NCBI RefSeq assembly: GCF_000720725.1
Contig: NZ_JOCQ01000026.1
Coordinates: 1-64,000, forward strand
Source: Streptomyces rimosus subsp. rimosus
Lineage (GTDB): Bacteria > Actinomycetota > Actinomycetes > Streptomycetales > Streptomycetaceae
Length of the DNA: 64,000 nucleotides
Reading direction: 5' to 3'
The notes under the pieces were generated by a model, which was not told where the DNA came from, ran no database searches, and saw only the letters and a program-made list of their open reading frames with translations. Shown here piece after piece: positions 17,917 to 27,173 of the stretch (position 1 is its first letter; every line of letters begins with the position of its first letter). A program made the position numbers and the translations under genes.

Positions 17917-19136
17917 GGAGGGACGACATCGCCGTCACCGGCATCGGCCTGGTCACCCCCGCCGGGGTCGGCGCCGACGCCACCTGGGGCACGGTCTGCT
18001 CCGGGACCCCCACCGCCGCTGTCGACCCGTCCCTGGGCGACGTGCCGGTGCCCATCAGCTGCCGTGTCCCGCCGTTCGACGCCCAAGCCGTGCTCGGCCC
18101 CCAGGTCTGGCGCATGGACCGCTTCACGCACCTGGCCCTGACCGCCGCCCGGCAGGCCGTCGACGACGCCGGCCTGGACCCCGCCACCTGGGACGGCGCC
18201 CGGGTCGCCGTGGTCGTCGGGGTCGGCTACGACAGCAAGGACCTCGTCATCCCCGCCGTACGCAAACTCATCGACGGCGCGTACGAGAAGCTCTCCCCGC
18301 TTCTGATTCCCCGCACCACCGCCAACGCCGCGGCGGCGGAGATCTGCATCGCCCTCGGCGCCCACGGCCCCAGCATGGCCGTCACCACCGCCTGCGCCTC
18401 CGGTGCGACGGCCCTTGGCACCGCACGCGACCTGCTCCTGGCCAACCGCTGCGACATCGCCCTCGCCGGCGGCGCCGAAGCACCCTGCCACCCCCTGCCC
18501 TCCGCGTGCTTCGCCCAGATGGGAGCCCTGTCCACCCGTCTGCACGACCCCGAGGGCGCCAGCCGCCCCTTCGACGTGGACCGCGACGGATTCGTCCTCG
18601 CCGAGGGCGCCGGTCTGCTGGTCCTGGAACGCGCGGCCGACGCCCGGGCCCGCGGCGCCCGGACCAGCGCCCACTTCAGCGGGTACGGCACCTCCACCGA
18701 CGGCTACCACTACGCAGCCCCCCACCCCGACGGCGCAGGCATCGAGCAGGCCTTCACGGCCGCCCTCGCCGACGCCGGGCTCACCACCTCCGACATCGGG
18801 CACGTCAACGCCCACGGCACCGGAACACCACTGAACGACCGCATCGAAGGTGCCGCCCTCAACCACGTCTTCGACGGCCACCCGCCGCCCGTCACCTCCA
18901 CCAAAGGAGTCACCGGCCACCCCCTCGGCGCAGCAGGAGCCATCGAGGCCGCCCTGGCCGTCCTGTCCCTCGGCCACCAGACGATCCCGCCGACTGCCAA
19001 CCTCCAGAACCTCGACCCCGACATCGCCCTCGATGTCGTCGCCAAAACCCCGCGCCCGCACCGCATGGACGCTGTCGCCAGCAACTCCTGCGGCTTCGGG
19101 GGCCACAACACCGTACTGATCCTGCGACGGGCCTGA
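17913..19136 (+). CDS. KASII-type beta-ketoacyl-ACP synthase
   Basis: The 407-residue ketosynthase carries C161 in TTACASGA, H301 in NAHGTGTPLND, K331 and H336 in KGVTGHPLGAAGA, and the C-terminal SNSCGFGGHN. This is the full FabF-type Cys-His-His set, so it should condense and elongate acyl chains with malonyl-ACP. The start codon overlaps the ACP stop by 4 nt (ATGA). There is no chain-length-factor partner, so it resembles a FabF homologue recruited to a small dedicated pathway rather than a type II polyketide KS pair. Confidence 0.88.
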   Translation: MRRDDIAVTGIGLVTPAGVGADATWGTVCSGTPTAAVDPSLGDVPVPISCRVPPFDAQAVLGPQVWRMDRFTHLALTAARQAVDDAGLDPATWDGARVAVVVGVGYDSKDLVIPAVRKLIDGAYEKLSPLLIPRTTANAAAAEICIALGAHGPSMAVTTACASGATALGTARDLLLANRCDIALAGGAEAPCHPLPSACFAQMGALSTRLHDPEGASRPFDVDRDGFVLAEGAGLLVLERAADARARGARTSAHFSGYGTSTDGYHYAAPHPDGAGIEQAFTAALADAGLTTSDIGHVNAHGTGTPLNDRIEGAALNHVFDGHPPPVTSTKGVTGHPLGAAGAIEAALAVLSLGHQTIPPTANLQNLDPDIALDVVAKTPRPHRMDAVASNSCGFGGHNTVLILRRA

Positions 19137-19210
19137 CCTCGTAAGCAGGAAGTGGGGCGGGCCGGTGTCGAGGGTGGGCCGCCTCAGCACGAGGGACGTA
19201 GGACAACGGC

Positions 19211-20077
19211 TCACTTGGTGGCTCCTTGCGCGAATCCGTTGTAGATGTAGCGCTGCAGGAAAAGAAAGACCACCAGCGTGGGAACGATCACCAGAACCGC
19301 CCCGGCGGAGATGTTCTCCCAGTGTGCGCCGAAAGGCCCTTTGAAGCGGAAGAGGGCGGTGGAGATCGTGCCGTGGCCTTCGGAGGGCATATAGAGGAAG
19401 GGAATGTAGAAGTCGTTGTAGGTGGTGATTCCCTTGATGATGACGACGGTCGCTATGGCGGGCTTCAGGAGGGGCAGGATGATCCTGCGGTAGACGGTGA
19501 AGGCATTGGCCCCGTCCAGACGTGCGGCTTCGTCGAGTGAGGTCGGGATGGAGCGGATGAACTGGAGGAAGATGTAGATGGAGACGATGTCGGTGCCCAG
19601 GTAGAGGACGATGGGCGCCCAGCGTGTGTCGAACAGCCCTAAGGCATTGACCACTTGGAAGGTCGCGACTTGTGTCGTGACGCCCGGCACGAGCGTGGCG
19701 ATCAGGAAAAGGCCCATGATGAGCTTCTTGAACCGGAAGTCGAAGCGGTCGATCGCGTAGGCGGTCATGGAGCCGATGACGACTGTGCCGGTGATGGAGA
19801 AGAACAGGATGAACGCGGTGTTGCCGAGCGCCGCGAGCAGATGGCCGTCGGCGAACGCGGTGACGTAGTTGCCGATGTTGAGCCAGTCGTTGGGCAGGCT
19901 GAGCGCCCCCGCTGTGTCCGCCACCTCCTCGGACGTCTTCAGCGAGGTGAGGAAGACGACGACGAGCGGTGTGAGGACCACGAGCGACGCGACGATCAGC
20001 GACAGATGGATCAGGACCGGTCCGGCCCGAAGCCGTCGGCGCGCCGCGGTACGGGGGGTCGGCGTGGTCACGGTCAT
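19211..20077 (-). CDS. Sugar ABC transporter permease (MalG-like)
   Basis: The 288-residue protein has six membrane helices and the EAA loop for ATPase docking (DEAARLDGANAFTVYRRIILP, key residues EAARLDGA). This is typical of the second permease of carbohydrate importers. The ATG at 20077 overlaps the stop of the first permease by 4 nt (ATGA). No ATPase gene is present in the locus; many Streptomyces sugar importers share a common MsiK-type ATPase. The nearby beta-mannosidase suggests manno-oligosaccharide uptake. Confidence 0.87.
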   Translation of the reverse strand: MTVTTPTPRTAARRRLRAGPVLIHLSLIVASLVVLTPLVVVFLTSLKTSEEVADTAGALSLPNDWLNIGNYVTAFADGHLLAALGNTAFILFFSITGTVVIGSMTAYAIDRFDFRFKKLIMGLFLIATLVPGVTTQVATFQVVNALGLFDTRWAPIVLYLGTDIVSIYIFLQFIRSIPTSLDEAARLDGANAFTVYRRIILPLLKPAIATVVIIKGITTYNDFYIPFLYMPSEGHGTISTALFRFKGPFGAHWENISAGAVLVIVPTLVVFLFLQRYIYNGFAQGATK

Positions 20078-21045
20078 ACGAGGTCCACCTTGTCGTCGGG
20101 TACGAGACGGCGCTGGATCCAGGTGATCAACAGGATGATCAACAGGAGCACGACGGCGCACGCGGACGCGAGCCCGGTCTTGTTGAACTGGAAGGCGAAC
20201 TTGACAGTCTGGATGACGAAGGTCGAAGTGCCGGTCGCGCCGCCGGTCATGATGTAGGGGATTTCGAAGACGGACAGCGAGCCGGAGACCGCCAGAATGG
20301 CGCTCAGGCCGAGTACGGGCCTGATGCTCGGCGCGATGATGTGCCGGAACTGCTGCCACTTGCCCGCGCCGTCCAGTTGCGCCGCCTCGTACAGTTCACC
20401 CGGGACCGACTGGATGGCGCCCAGGAAGAGGACGAAGTTGAGGCCGGTGAAGCGCCACACCGACACCCCCGCGAGCGAGGTGTTGGCCGACGCGGGGTCG
20501 CCGAGCCAGGCATGGCCGCCACCGGCACCGAACCAGGACAGGATCGAGTCGAGCGTGCCGCCGTCCTGGAAAAAGTACAGGAAGACGAAGCCGATGGCGA
20601 CGCCGTTGATCAGGTAGGGGAAGAAGAGGATTGCCTTGAACAGGTTGCGGAATCGCAGGTCGAAGCTGAGTACCGTGGCGAAGTACAGCGCAATGGTGAT
20701 TTGCACCGCGGAAGCCGCCAGATAGTAGAGGCTCACGGCGAAGACCCGGAACAGCTCGGGCCTGGTGAACAGCTGGACGTAGTTGTCGGCGCCGGTGAAG
20801 TTCCGCCGGGGGCTGACGCCGTCCCAGTCCGTGAAGCTGTAGTAGAGCATGTTCCCCACCGGTACGTAGGTGAACGTGATCAGCAGCGCGAGCGGGACGA
20901 GGAGGAACAGCCAGGGAGTGATCCGGCGCAGTGGACGGTTCTGCCAGGAGCGCGCGGGGGCCGCGGGACGACGGACGCGGTACCGGGGGGACACTGCGGC
21001 CCGGCCGGGCGCCGGCGGGGGTGTTTTGCGGGTGGTGTCAGTCAT
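20074..21045 (-). CDS. Sugar ABC transporter permease (MalF-like)
   Basis: The 323-residue protein has a basic N-terminal tail of about 40 residues and then six helices, with the EAA motif in ELYEAAQLDGAGKWQQFRHI (EAAQLDGA). It pairs with the following permease through an overlapping stop/start and lies 86 nt downstream of the substrate-binding lipoprotein gene. Together they form a CUT1-type importer. The substrate is inferred from context to be mannan-derived oligosaccharides. Confidence 0.87.
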   Translation of the reverse strand: MTDTTRKTPPPAPGRAAVSPRYRVRRPAAPARSWQNRPLRRITPWLFLLVPLALLITFTYVPVGNMLYYSFTDWDGVSPRRNFTGADNYVQLFTRPELFRVFAVSLYYLAASAVQITIALYFATVLSFDLRFRNLFKAILFFPYLINGVAIGFVFLYFFQDGGTLDSILSWFGAGGGHAWLGDPASANTSLAGVSVWRFTGLNFVLFLGAIQSVPGELYEAAQLDGAGKWQQFRHIIAPSIRPVLGLSAILAVSGSLSVFEIPYIMTGGATGTSTFVIQTVKFAFQFNKTGLASACAVVLLLIILLITWIQRRLVPDDKVDLV

Positions 21046-21131
21046 GTCGGCCAGGGCCTTTCTTCGTCACGGTGGCCGGCAGGGCTCGCCCGGTGCCGGG
21101 GCCGGCGGGGCGTGCCGTGGGTGCCCGCCGG

Positions 21132-22451
21132 TCAGGAACCGGCGGTCTCGGCCGCGTCGGCCCAGCGCTCATCGAGTTCGGAGAAGTAGCCCTGGAGGGT
21201 TCCGCGCTGGGCGCCGCGGGCGATGTCGATGAGCTTTTGGCGGTAGTCCTGCTTGGTCAGCCCGATCTCGGAGGCGTTGTCGATGGCGTTGACGAGCGCG
21301 GTCTCGGCCTCGGAACGCTCAATGAGTCTGACATCGTTGTCAAGGTAAGGCTTGAGAGTGTCGGGCATGCCTTTGGCCCGCAGGGCCGAGACGGACCCCT
21401 CCTTGTCGGTGAAGCCGGATTTCTCGGTGAACCAGTCGATCCACGCGCGAGCGGCTTCCTTGTGCTCGGAATGGACGTTCACGGCCTGTTGGTAGTCGGA
21501 CAGCAGGGTGGCGCAGAAATGGCCGTCCTTCTGGGTGGGGAACGGCATGAAGCCGATGTCGTCGGGGTTCTCGCCCGCTTTCGTGGCCGCGTCGCGCAGC
21601 TGGTTCACGGCCCAGGAGCCGAGCAGCATGCTGGAGACCTCGCCCTTGGCCAGGAGCACCTTGGAGCGCTCCCAGTTGGTGGTGGCCGGGTCCTTCTCGG
21701 AGAGCCCTTCGTGGACGATGTCGTGCAGCAGTGTGTCGATCACGTGGAGATCGCTGCCGGCCGCCCAGGGGCGATGCGATGTGGCCAGGGCGTCGGCGGC
21801 CTTGGCGTCACAGCTGACCGAGCCGATGCCGTTGGTCCAGGGGGTGGTCAGTGGCCAGCCGTCCTTGAAGTTGGTGTAGTAAGGAGTGGCGCCGGTCTTC
21901 TCCTTGATGGCCTTCAGGTCGTCGAGAAAACGCTCAGGAGTGGTGGGCCAGTCGCCGATGCCGGCCTTCTTCCACAGGGCCTTGTTGTAGACGAATCCGC
22001 CGGCGGTGCCGAAGTTGGCGATTCCGTAGGTCTTGCCGCCGACATCGGTCTTGTCCGTGAAGCGGTATTTCTTCGCCATCTCACCGGTCGCGCCCAGCGG
22101 CGCGAAGAACTTGGGGTAGTCACCCTTGGCGATCACCGAGGGGATCAGGAGGACGTCGCCGTAGTTCTCCGTGTTCATGCGGATCTTGACCTCCCCCTCG
22201 TAGTCGGTGATGCCTTCGAATGCGACGGTCACCTTGGGGTAAATCTTGTTGAACTCCCGGGCGTACTTCTTCATCGTGCCGTCCTGCACGAGATCGGTGC
22301 GGTTCGTCAGCACCTTGACGGTGCCCGATACCCGATCCGGGTCGGACGGGGCGGTGGCCGTCCCGCCCGAGGCGGCCCCTCCTCCTGCACATCCCGCGAA
22401 CGTCGGCATCGCGATGGCGACCAGCACGGCAGTGAGCGGTCTTCTGCTCAT
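21132..22451 (-). CDS. Sugar ABC transporter substrate-binding lipoprotein
   Basis: The 439-residue protein has a lipoprotein signal peptide with lipobox TFAGC (C21), followed by a G/S/T-rich linker. The rest is a family 1 extracellular solute-binding fold (VKVLTNRTDL, YNKALWKKAGI, KGEVSSMLLGSWA). It would be anchored outside the membrane and deliver oligosaccharide to the two permeases encoded downstream. The ATG at 22451 has AAGGAG 9 nt upstream. It is divergent from beta-mannosidase across a 268-nt spacer with inverted AACCGGT words. Confidence 0.88.
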   Translation of the reverse strand: MSRRPLTAVLVAIAMPTFAGCAGGGAASGGTATAPSDPDRVSGTVKVLTNRTDLVQDGTMKKYAREFNKIYPKVTVAFEGITDYEGEVKIRMNTENYGDVLLIPSVIAKGDYPKFFAPLGATGEMAKKYRFTDKTDVGGKTYGIANFGTAGGFVYNKALWKKAGIGDWPTTPERFLDDLKAIKEKTGATPYYTNFKDGWPLTTPWTNGIGSVSCDAKAADALATSHRPWAAGSDLHVIDTLLHDIVHEGLSEKDPATTNWERSKVLLAKGEVSSMLLGSWAVNQLRDAATKAGENPDDIGFMPFPTQKDGHFCATLLSDYQQAVNVHSEHKEAARAWIDWFTEKSGFTDKEGSVSALRAKGMPDTLKPYLDNDVRLIERSEAETALVNAIDNASEIGLTKQDYRQKLIDIARGAQRGTLQGYFSELDERWADAAETAGS

Positions 22452-22516
22452 GGGCCCAACTCCTTCGGTGTTGCGGCTCAGGCTCCGGCGGTTGTCGGCA
22501 CTATGTCAGCGATCAG

Positions 22517-22649
22517 TGAACCGGTAAAGCAGTGATTTCCTGCGAGATACGCAATCGTTACCTGCTGCTCCACGCGCTAAGCGCGCCCAGGCCGCTGACG
22601 TCCCCTCATGGCCAGCACGTAAGGCGAGGCAGAGCACTAGACCGGTTCA
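22517..22649. promoter_or_regulatory. Candidate LacI operators between binding protein and beta-mannosidase
   Basis: TGAACCGGT at 22517-22525 and its exact reverse complement ACCGGTTCA at 22641-22649 flank the middle of the divergent spacer. A separate palindrome, CGCGCT-A-AGCGCG, lies at 22573-22585. The AACCGG core resembles LacI-family operators and recurs upstream of the mannanase gene at 28058 and 28210. The LacI regulator encoded after beta-mannosidase is the likely binder. Confidence 0.55.
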
Positions 22650-22719
22650 GTAATCGAGGGCTAAGTTGTCGGCGTCTCGCCCGCAACCCGATCCGCCTCG
22701 GTCCTATAGGAGTCGCACG

Positions 22720-25140
22720 ATGAAGGACGTCATCCAGCTCGACGAGGGCTGGCGTCTCACCCATGACGGGACGCAGGTTCCCGCCCGGGTCCCCGGCTGC
22801 GTCCACACCGACCTGCTGGCTTCCGGCTTGATCCCCGACCCTTATGTCGGGCTCAACGAGCAGCAGGTCGGCTGGGTCGGCCGACGTGGCTGGACGTACC
22901 GTCGCGCGCTGGACGAGGGGGAGTCCGGCACCGATCACGAGCGCACCGACCTCGTCTTCGAGGGGCTGGACACCGCTGCCCGGATCACGCTGGCCGGTGC
23001 AGAGCTGGGACGGACACGCAACATGCACCGCAGCTACCGCTTCGATGTGACGGGAGGCGGCGGGGAACTGCGTGTCGAGTTCGCCTCCGCCTACGAGGAG
23101 GCCGCGGCGGTGCGCGCGCTCACGGGCGACCGGCCGAACGTCTACCCGGAGCCCTCCCAGTACCTCCGCAAGATGGCGTGCAGCTTCGGCTGGGACTGGG
23201 GCCCCACTGTGGTCACGGCCGGGATCTGGCGGCCGGTCCGCCTGGAGCACTGGTCGACCGCGCGCCTCTCACGCGTACGCCCGCTGGTCACCGTGGACGG
23301 CACGACAGGACGCGTCGAGCTGAGGATCGATGTCGAGCGGACCCGGCAGGGCGCCGCCCGTCACCTGAGCGCACACGCCACGGTGGCGGGCGTCGAAGGA
23401 CGGGCGCGCATCGAGGGCGACACCGCTGTCCTCGTACTGGAGGTACCCGATGCGGAGCTGTGGTGGCCCCGGGGGTACGGGCGTCAGCCCCTGTACGACC
23501 TGGCGGTGACCCTCGTCGACGACCTGGCCCCGCAGAATCCGCTCGACCGGTGGCAGCGCCGCGTCGGCTTCCGGACGGTACGGCTGGACCGTGCCCGCGA
23601 TGCCGACGGCACCGGCTTCACCTTCGTCGTCAACGGTGTGCGCGCCTTCGTCCGTGGCGTGAACTGGATCCCCGACGACGTCCTGCCCTCCCGGATCACG
23701 CCCGAGCGCTACCGCGCCCGACTCGCCCAGGCCGCCGCCGCGAACATCGATCTCGTACGGGTGTGGGGCGGCGGCATCTACGAGGACCATGCCTTCTACG
23801 ACGCGTGCGACGAACTGGGCCTGATGGTGTGGCAGGACTTCCTCTTCGCCTGTTCCGCCTACTCCGAGGAGCAGCCGCTGCGCGGAGAGGTGGAGGCGGA
23901 GGCCCGCGAGAACGTCGTCCGCCTCATGCCGCACGCCAGCCTCGTCCTGTGGAACGGCAACAACGAGAACCTGTGGGGGTTCCGCGACTGGGGATGGGAG
24001 GAGAAGCTCGCCGGCGACTCCTGGGGAGAGGGCTACTACCTCGGGCTGCTGCCCCGGGTGGTCGCCGAGCTGGACCCCACCCGCCCCTACACCGCGGGCA
24101 GCCCGTGGTCCGGGTCCTGGGACCATCACCCCAACGACGCCGATCACGGCACCTACCACTCGTGGGAAGTGTGGAACCGCCTCGATTACGCCGAGTACCG
24201 CGCCCATGTGCCGCGCTTCGTCGCCGAATTCGGCTGGCAGGCCCCTCCCACCATGGCCACCCTGCGCCGGGCCCTGCCCGGCGAGCACCTCGCCCCCGAT
24301 TCGCCCGGCATGCTGCACCACCAGAAGGCCGAGGACGGCAACGGCAAACTCAACCGCGGCGTGGCCCGGCACTTCACCCTTCCCGAGGGGGACTTCGACC
24401 GCTGGCACTACCTCACCCAGGTCGTCCAGGCCCGGGCCGTCGCCACCGGCATCGAGCACTGGCGCTCCCACTGGCCACGTTGCGCCGGCACCGTGGTGTG
24501 GCAGCTGAACGACTGCTGGCCGGTCAGTTCCTGGTCCGCGGTCGACGGTGACGGCCGCCTCAAACCGCTCCACCACGAATTGCGCCGGGTCTACGCCGAC
24601 CGCCTCCTCACCCTCCAGCCCGAGGGCGACGAAACCGTACTCGCGCTCGTCAACCAGGCGGCGGAGCCCTGGCGGACCACGGTGCGGCTGCGGCTGATGG
24701 ACGCGGACGGCTCGTGCGTCTTCGAGCAGGCCCTGCCGCTGGCCGCCGAGCCGCGCTCGGTGCTCCGGCTGCCCGTGCCGCCCGGGACCGCACCCGCGCC
24801 CGGTTCGGCCAAGGAGTACCTGGTGGCCGAGGCCGACGGACTGCGCGCGTACCACTTCACGGTGCCCGACAAGGCTTTCGCCTATCCCGAACCGCGCTAC
24901 GACGTGGCCCTGGAACTCCCGGACGACAGCCCTGCCGGTACTGTCGACGTCGTGGTGACAGCACACACATTGGTACGGGACCTCCTGCTCCAGGCCGACC
25001 GGATCGCCCCGGACGCCGTGGCCGACCGCGGGCTGGTCACCCTGCTGCCCGGTGAGCGGACGCGCATCCGCCTGCACGGCGCGCACAAGGTGACGGTATC
25101 CGCGGTCCGGGCCGCGCTCTTCAGCGTGGAACCGATGTGA
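22720..25140 (+). CDS. Beta-mannosidase (glycoside hydrolase family 2)
   Basis: The 806-residue protein lacks a signal peptide, so it acts in the cytosol on imported oligosaccharides. GH2 sandwich and immunoglobulin-like domains precede a TIM barrel with the acid/base E416 in WNGNNENLWG and the nucleophile E503 in FVAEFGWQAP. These contexts and SFGWDWGP are typical of beta-mannosidases. The ATG at 22720 has TAGGAG upstream. The LacI gene begins on its stop codon, and the importer genes are divergent, making a manno-oligosaccharide uptake and cleavage unit. Confidence 0.9.
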   Translation: MKDVIQLDEGWRLTHDGTQVPARVPGCVHTDLLASGLIPDPYVGLNEQQVGWVGRRGWTYRRALDEGESGTDHERTDLVFEGLDTAARITLAGAELGRTRNMHRSYRFDVTGGGGELRVEFASAYEEAAAVRALTGDRPNVYPEPSQYLRKMACSFGWDWGPTVVTAGIWRPVRLEHWSTARLSRVRPLVTVDGTTGRVELRIDVERTRQGAARHLSAHATVAGVEGRARIEGDTAVLVLEVPDAELWWPRGYGRQPLYDLAVTLVDDLAPQNPLDRWQRRVGFRTVRLDRARDADGTGFTFVVNGVRAFVRGVNWIPDDVLPSRITPERYRARLAQAAAANIDLVRVWGGGIYEDHAFYDACDELGLMVWQDFLFACSAYSEEQPLRGEVEAEARENVVRLMPHASLVLWNGNNENLWGFRDWGWEEKLAGDSWGEGYYLGLLPRVVAELDPTRPYTAGSPWSGSWDHHPNDADHGTYHSWEVWNRLDYAEYRAHVPRFVAEFGWQAPPTMATLRRALPGEHLAPDSPGMLHHQKAEDGNGKLNRGVARHFTLPEGDFDRWHYLTQVVQARAVATGIEHWRSHWPRCAGTVVWQLNDCWPVSSWSAVDGDGRLKPLHHELRRVYADRLLTLQPEGDETVLALVNQAAEPWRTTVRLRLMDADGSCVFEQALPLAAEPRSVLRLPVPPGTAPAPGSAKEYLVAEADGLRAYHFTVPDKAFAYPEPRYDVALELPDDSPAGTVDVVVTAHTLVRDLLLQADRIAPDAVADRGLVTLLPGERTRIRLHGAHKVTVSAVRAALFSVEPM

Positions 25141-26171
25141 ACACTCCCGCCGAACGCGTGACCATCAAGGACGTCGCAGCGGCCGCCGGAGTGTCCAAGG
25201 GAGCCGTGTCCCTGGCCTTCAACCACAAGCCAGGGGTCTCCGAAGCGACCCGGGAACGCATCTTCAGCGTCGCCCGCGCGCTGGGCTGGGCACCGAACGC
25301 CTCGGCACGCAGCCTCTCCCGGCAGTCGGTCGACACGATCGGCCTGGCCATCTGCCGGCCGGCACGCCTGCTGGGGCTGGAGCCGTTCTACATGGAGTTC
25401 ATCTCCGGCATCGAAAGTGTGCTGGTGGAACACTCCTGTGCGCTGCTGCTGCGGCTGGTCACCAGCAGGCAGGAGGAGATCGCCCTGCAGGAGACCTGGT
25501 GGCGAGAGCGCCAGGTCGGCGGTTCCGTTCTGGTCGACTTCCGCCACGACGATCCACGCGTCGCACCGCTACGGAGCCTGGGACTTCCGGCGGTGGCGGT
25601 CGGACACCCCGCCCTCACCGGCGGAATCCCCTCCGTGTGGACCGATGACGCCACGGCCGTCGGCGAAGCCGTGCGCTACCTCGCGGCGCTCGGACACCGC
25701 AGCATCGCCCGGGTGGGCGGCCCGGAGGAGCTCGGGCACAGCGCCATCCGGACCGAGGCGTTCACCGCGACGATGACGCAACTGGGCCTGGACGGCAGCC
25801 GGCAGGTCGCGACCGGCTTCGCGGGTGAGGAAGGCGCCCGGGCCACCCGCTCCCTGCTCCTGCGGGAGGACCGGCCGACCGCCGTCATCTACGACAACGA
25901 CATCATGGCCGTGGCCGGCCTGGGGGTCGCCTCCGAGATGGGCATCCGCGTCCCGGACGACCTGTCGCTGCTGGCATGGGACGATTCGCAGCTGTGCCGC
26001 CTGACGCATCCGACGCTCTCCGCCATGAGCCACGACGTGCACAACTTCGGCACCGAGGTGGCGAACATGCTTTTCGACGTGATCGCCGGAAAGGCGGTCA
26101 CCTCACGCCCGGCGCCGACACCGTCGCTGACTCCGCGTGCGTCCACCGCGCCACCGCCCAGGGGGCGATGA
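25137..26171 (+). CDS. LacI family transcriptional regulator
   Basis: The 344-residue protein has an N-terminal LacI helix-turn-helix (TIKDVAAAAGVSKGAVSLAF) with hinge helix NASARSLSRQ and a periplasmic-binding-protein-like effector domain (YDNDIMAVAGL, LLAWDDSQL). The GTG start overlaps the beta-mannosidase stop by 4 nt. It probably represses the divergent importer and beta-mannosidase, and perhaps the mannanase, until a manno-oligosaccharide binds. A second, decayed copy of a related regulator lies at 27793-27963. Confidence 0.9.
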   Translation: MNTPAERVTIKDVAAAAGVSKGAVSLAFNHKPGVSEATRERIFSVARALGWAPNASARSLSRQSVDTIGLAICRPARLLGLEPFYMEFISGIESVLVEHSCALLLRLVTSRQEEIALQETWWRERQVGGSVLVDFRHDDPRVAPLRSLGLPAVAVGHPALTGGIPSVWTDDATAVGEAVRYLAALGHRSIARVGGPEELGHSAIRTEAFTATMTQLGLDGSRQVATGFAGEEGARATRSLLLREDRPTAVIYDNDIMAVAGLGVASEMGIRVPDDLSLLAWDDSQLCRLTHPTLSAMSHDVHNFGTEVANMLFDVIAGKAVTSRPAPTPSLTPRASTAPPPRGR

Positions 26172-26312
26172 GAGCGTAGGCGTCGTTGCTCAGGCGGCAG
26201 GGTGCCCCCCGGCGTCAGGCCTGGTCGGTGGAATGGACGTAAGCTCACGAGCCGTGACGCTCCGAGGGACGTGACGGCTCGTGAGGCACGAAGGCCCGTG
26301 CTGGTGTGTGAC

Positions 26313-27047
26313 CTAGTTCTGCGCTGTGGGGCGGACGACGATGTCGCCCACGTCGACGGTGGCCGGCTGCTCGATGGCGAAGGCGATAGCGCGGGCGATG
26401 GCTTCCGGCGGAATCGCGATCTCGCCCATGCTGTCGAGGATCTTGGCTCTCATCTCCGGAGCCATGGAGTCTGTGAATTCCGTGCGCGTGACACCTGGCG
26501 AGACGACCGTGACGCGCAGGCTGTCGCCGGCTTCCTGGCGCAGGCCCTCGGAGATGGTGCGTACGGCGTTCTTGGTGCCGGCGTACACCGCCTGGAGCGG
26601 CACGATGCGCAGTCCGGCGGTGGAGACGGTGTTGACGAAGTGCCCGAAGCCCTGCTCCCGGAAGACGGGCAGCGCTGCGGCGATCCCGTAGAGGACCCCT
26701 TTGAGGTTGACGTCGATCATCTCCTCCCAGTCCTCGACGCGCAGGTCGTCCAGCGGGGAGATCAGGCCGATCCCGGCGTTGCTGACGAGGACGTCGAGCT
26801 TGCCGTACCGGTCGCAGGCCAGCCCGACCAGACTGGACAGATCTTCGCGGCGCTTCACGTCCGCGCGCGCGTACGCGGCCTGGCCGCCGGCCTTTTCGAT
26901 GCGGGCGGCCAGCGCCTCAAGACGCTCCGGTCTGCGTGCCCCGAGCACCACTTTCGCGCCCCGCTCGGCCAGCAGAAGCGCCGTCGCCTCGCCGATCCCG
27001 CTGCTGGCGCCCGTGATCGCGACGACCTTGCCTTCGATTTCCGACAC
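26313..27047 (-). CDS. Short-chain dehydrogenase/reductase (NADP-type)
   Basis: The 244-residue classical SDR shows TGASSGIG, GARRPERL (an R-rich NADP-type segment after strand 2), NAGIG, the Ser of NTVSTAG and the YAGTKNA motif. The GTG at 27047 has GGAGGA 4 nt upstream, so the longer open frame is rejected. It is divergent from a TetR gene with a strong inverted repeat between them, a common arrangement for a repressor-controlled reductase. The substrate is unknown, and there is no sign that it takes part in mannan use. Confidence 0.88.
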   Translation of the reverse strand: MSEIEGKVVAITGASSGIGEATALLLAERGAKVVLGARRPERLEALAARIEKAGGQAAYARADVKRREDLSSLVGLACDRYGKLDVLVSNAGIGLISPLDDLRVEDWEEMIDVNLKGVLYGIAAALPVFREQGFGHFVNTVSTAGLRIVPLQAVYAGTKNAVRTISEGLRQEAGDSLRVTVVSPGVTRTEFTDSMAPEMRAKILDSMGEIAIPPEAIARAIAFAIEQPATVDVGDIVVRPTAQN

Positions 27048-27093
27048 GAGATCCTCCGAAAGTGGAATGAGTGCAGCGCACGACCTACAGTGA

Positions 27094-27143
27094 AAGTGGA
27101 GGCGCCGCCAGTTAATGGACTGTAAGTGGGCGCGCCTCCACTT
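27094..27143. promoter_or_regulatory. 12-bp inverted repeat, candidate TetR operator
   Basis: AAGTGGAGGCGC at 27094-27105 and its exact complement GCGCCTCCACTT at 27132-27143 are separated by 26 nt. Further AAGTGG words occur at about 27059 and 27124. They fill the spacer between the divergent SDR and TetR starts, as expected for autoregulated TetR control. Confidence 0.65.
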
Positions 27144-27173
27144 CGCAACTGAGGATGAGGGAGCGAGCCGTCG

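Noticed and set aside
12305..19136. Classical type II polyketide synthase cluster
   Set aside because: There is only one KASII with an active Cys and no chain-length factor, cyclase or aromatase, so the minimal PKS set is not met.
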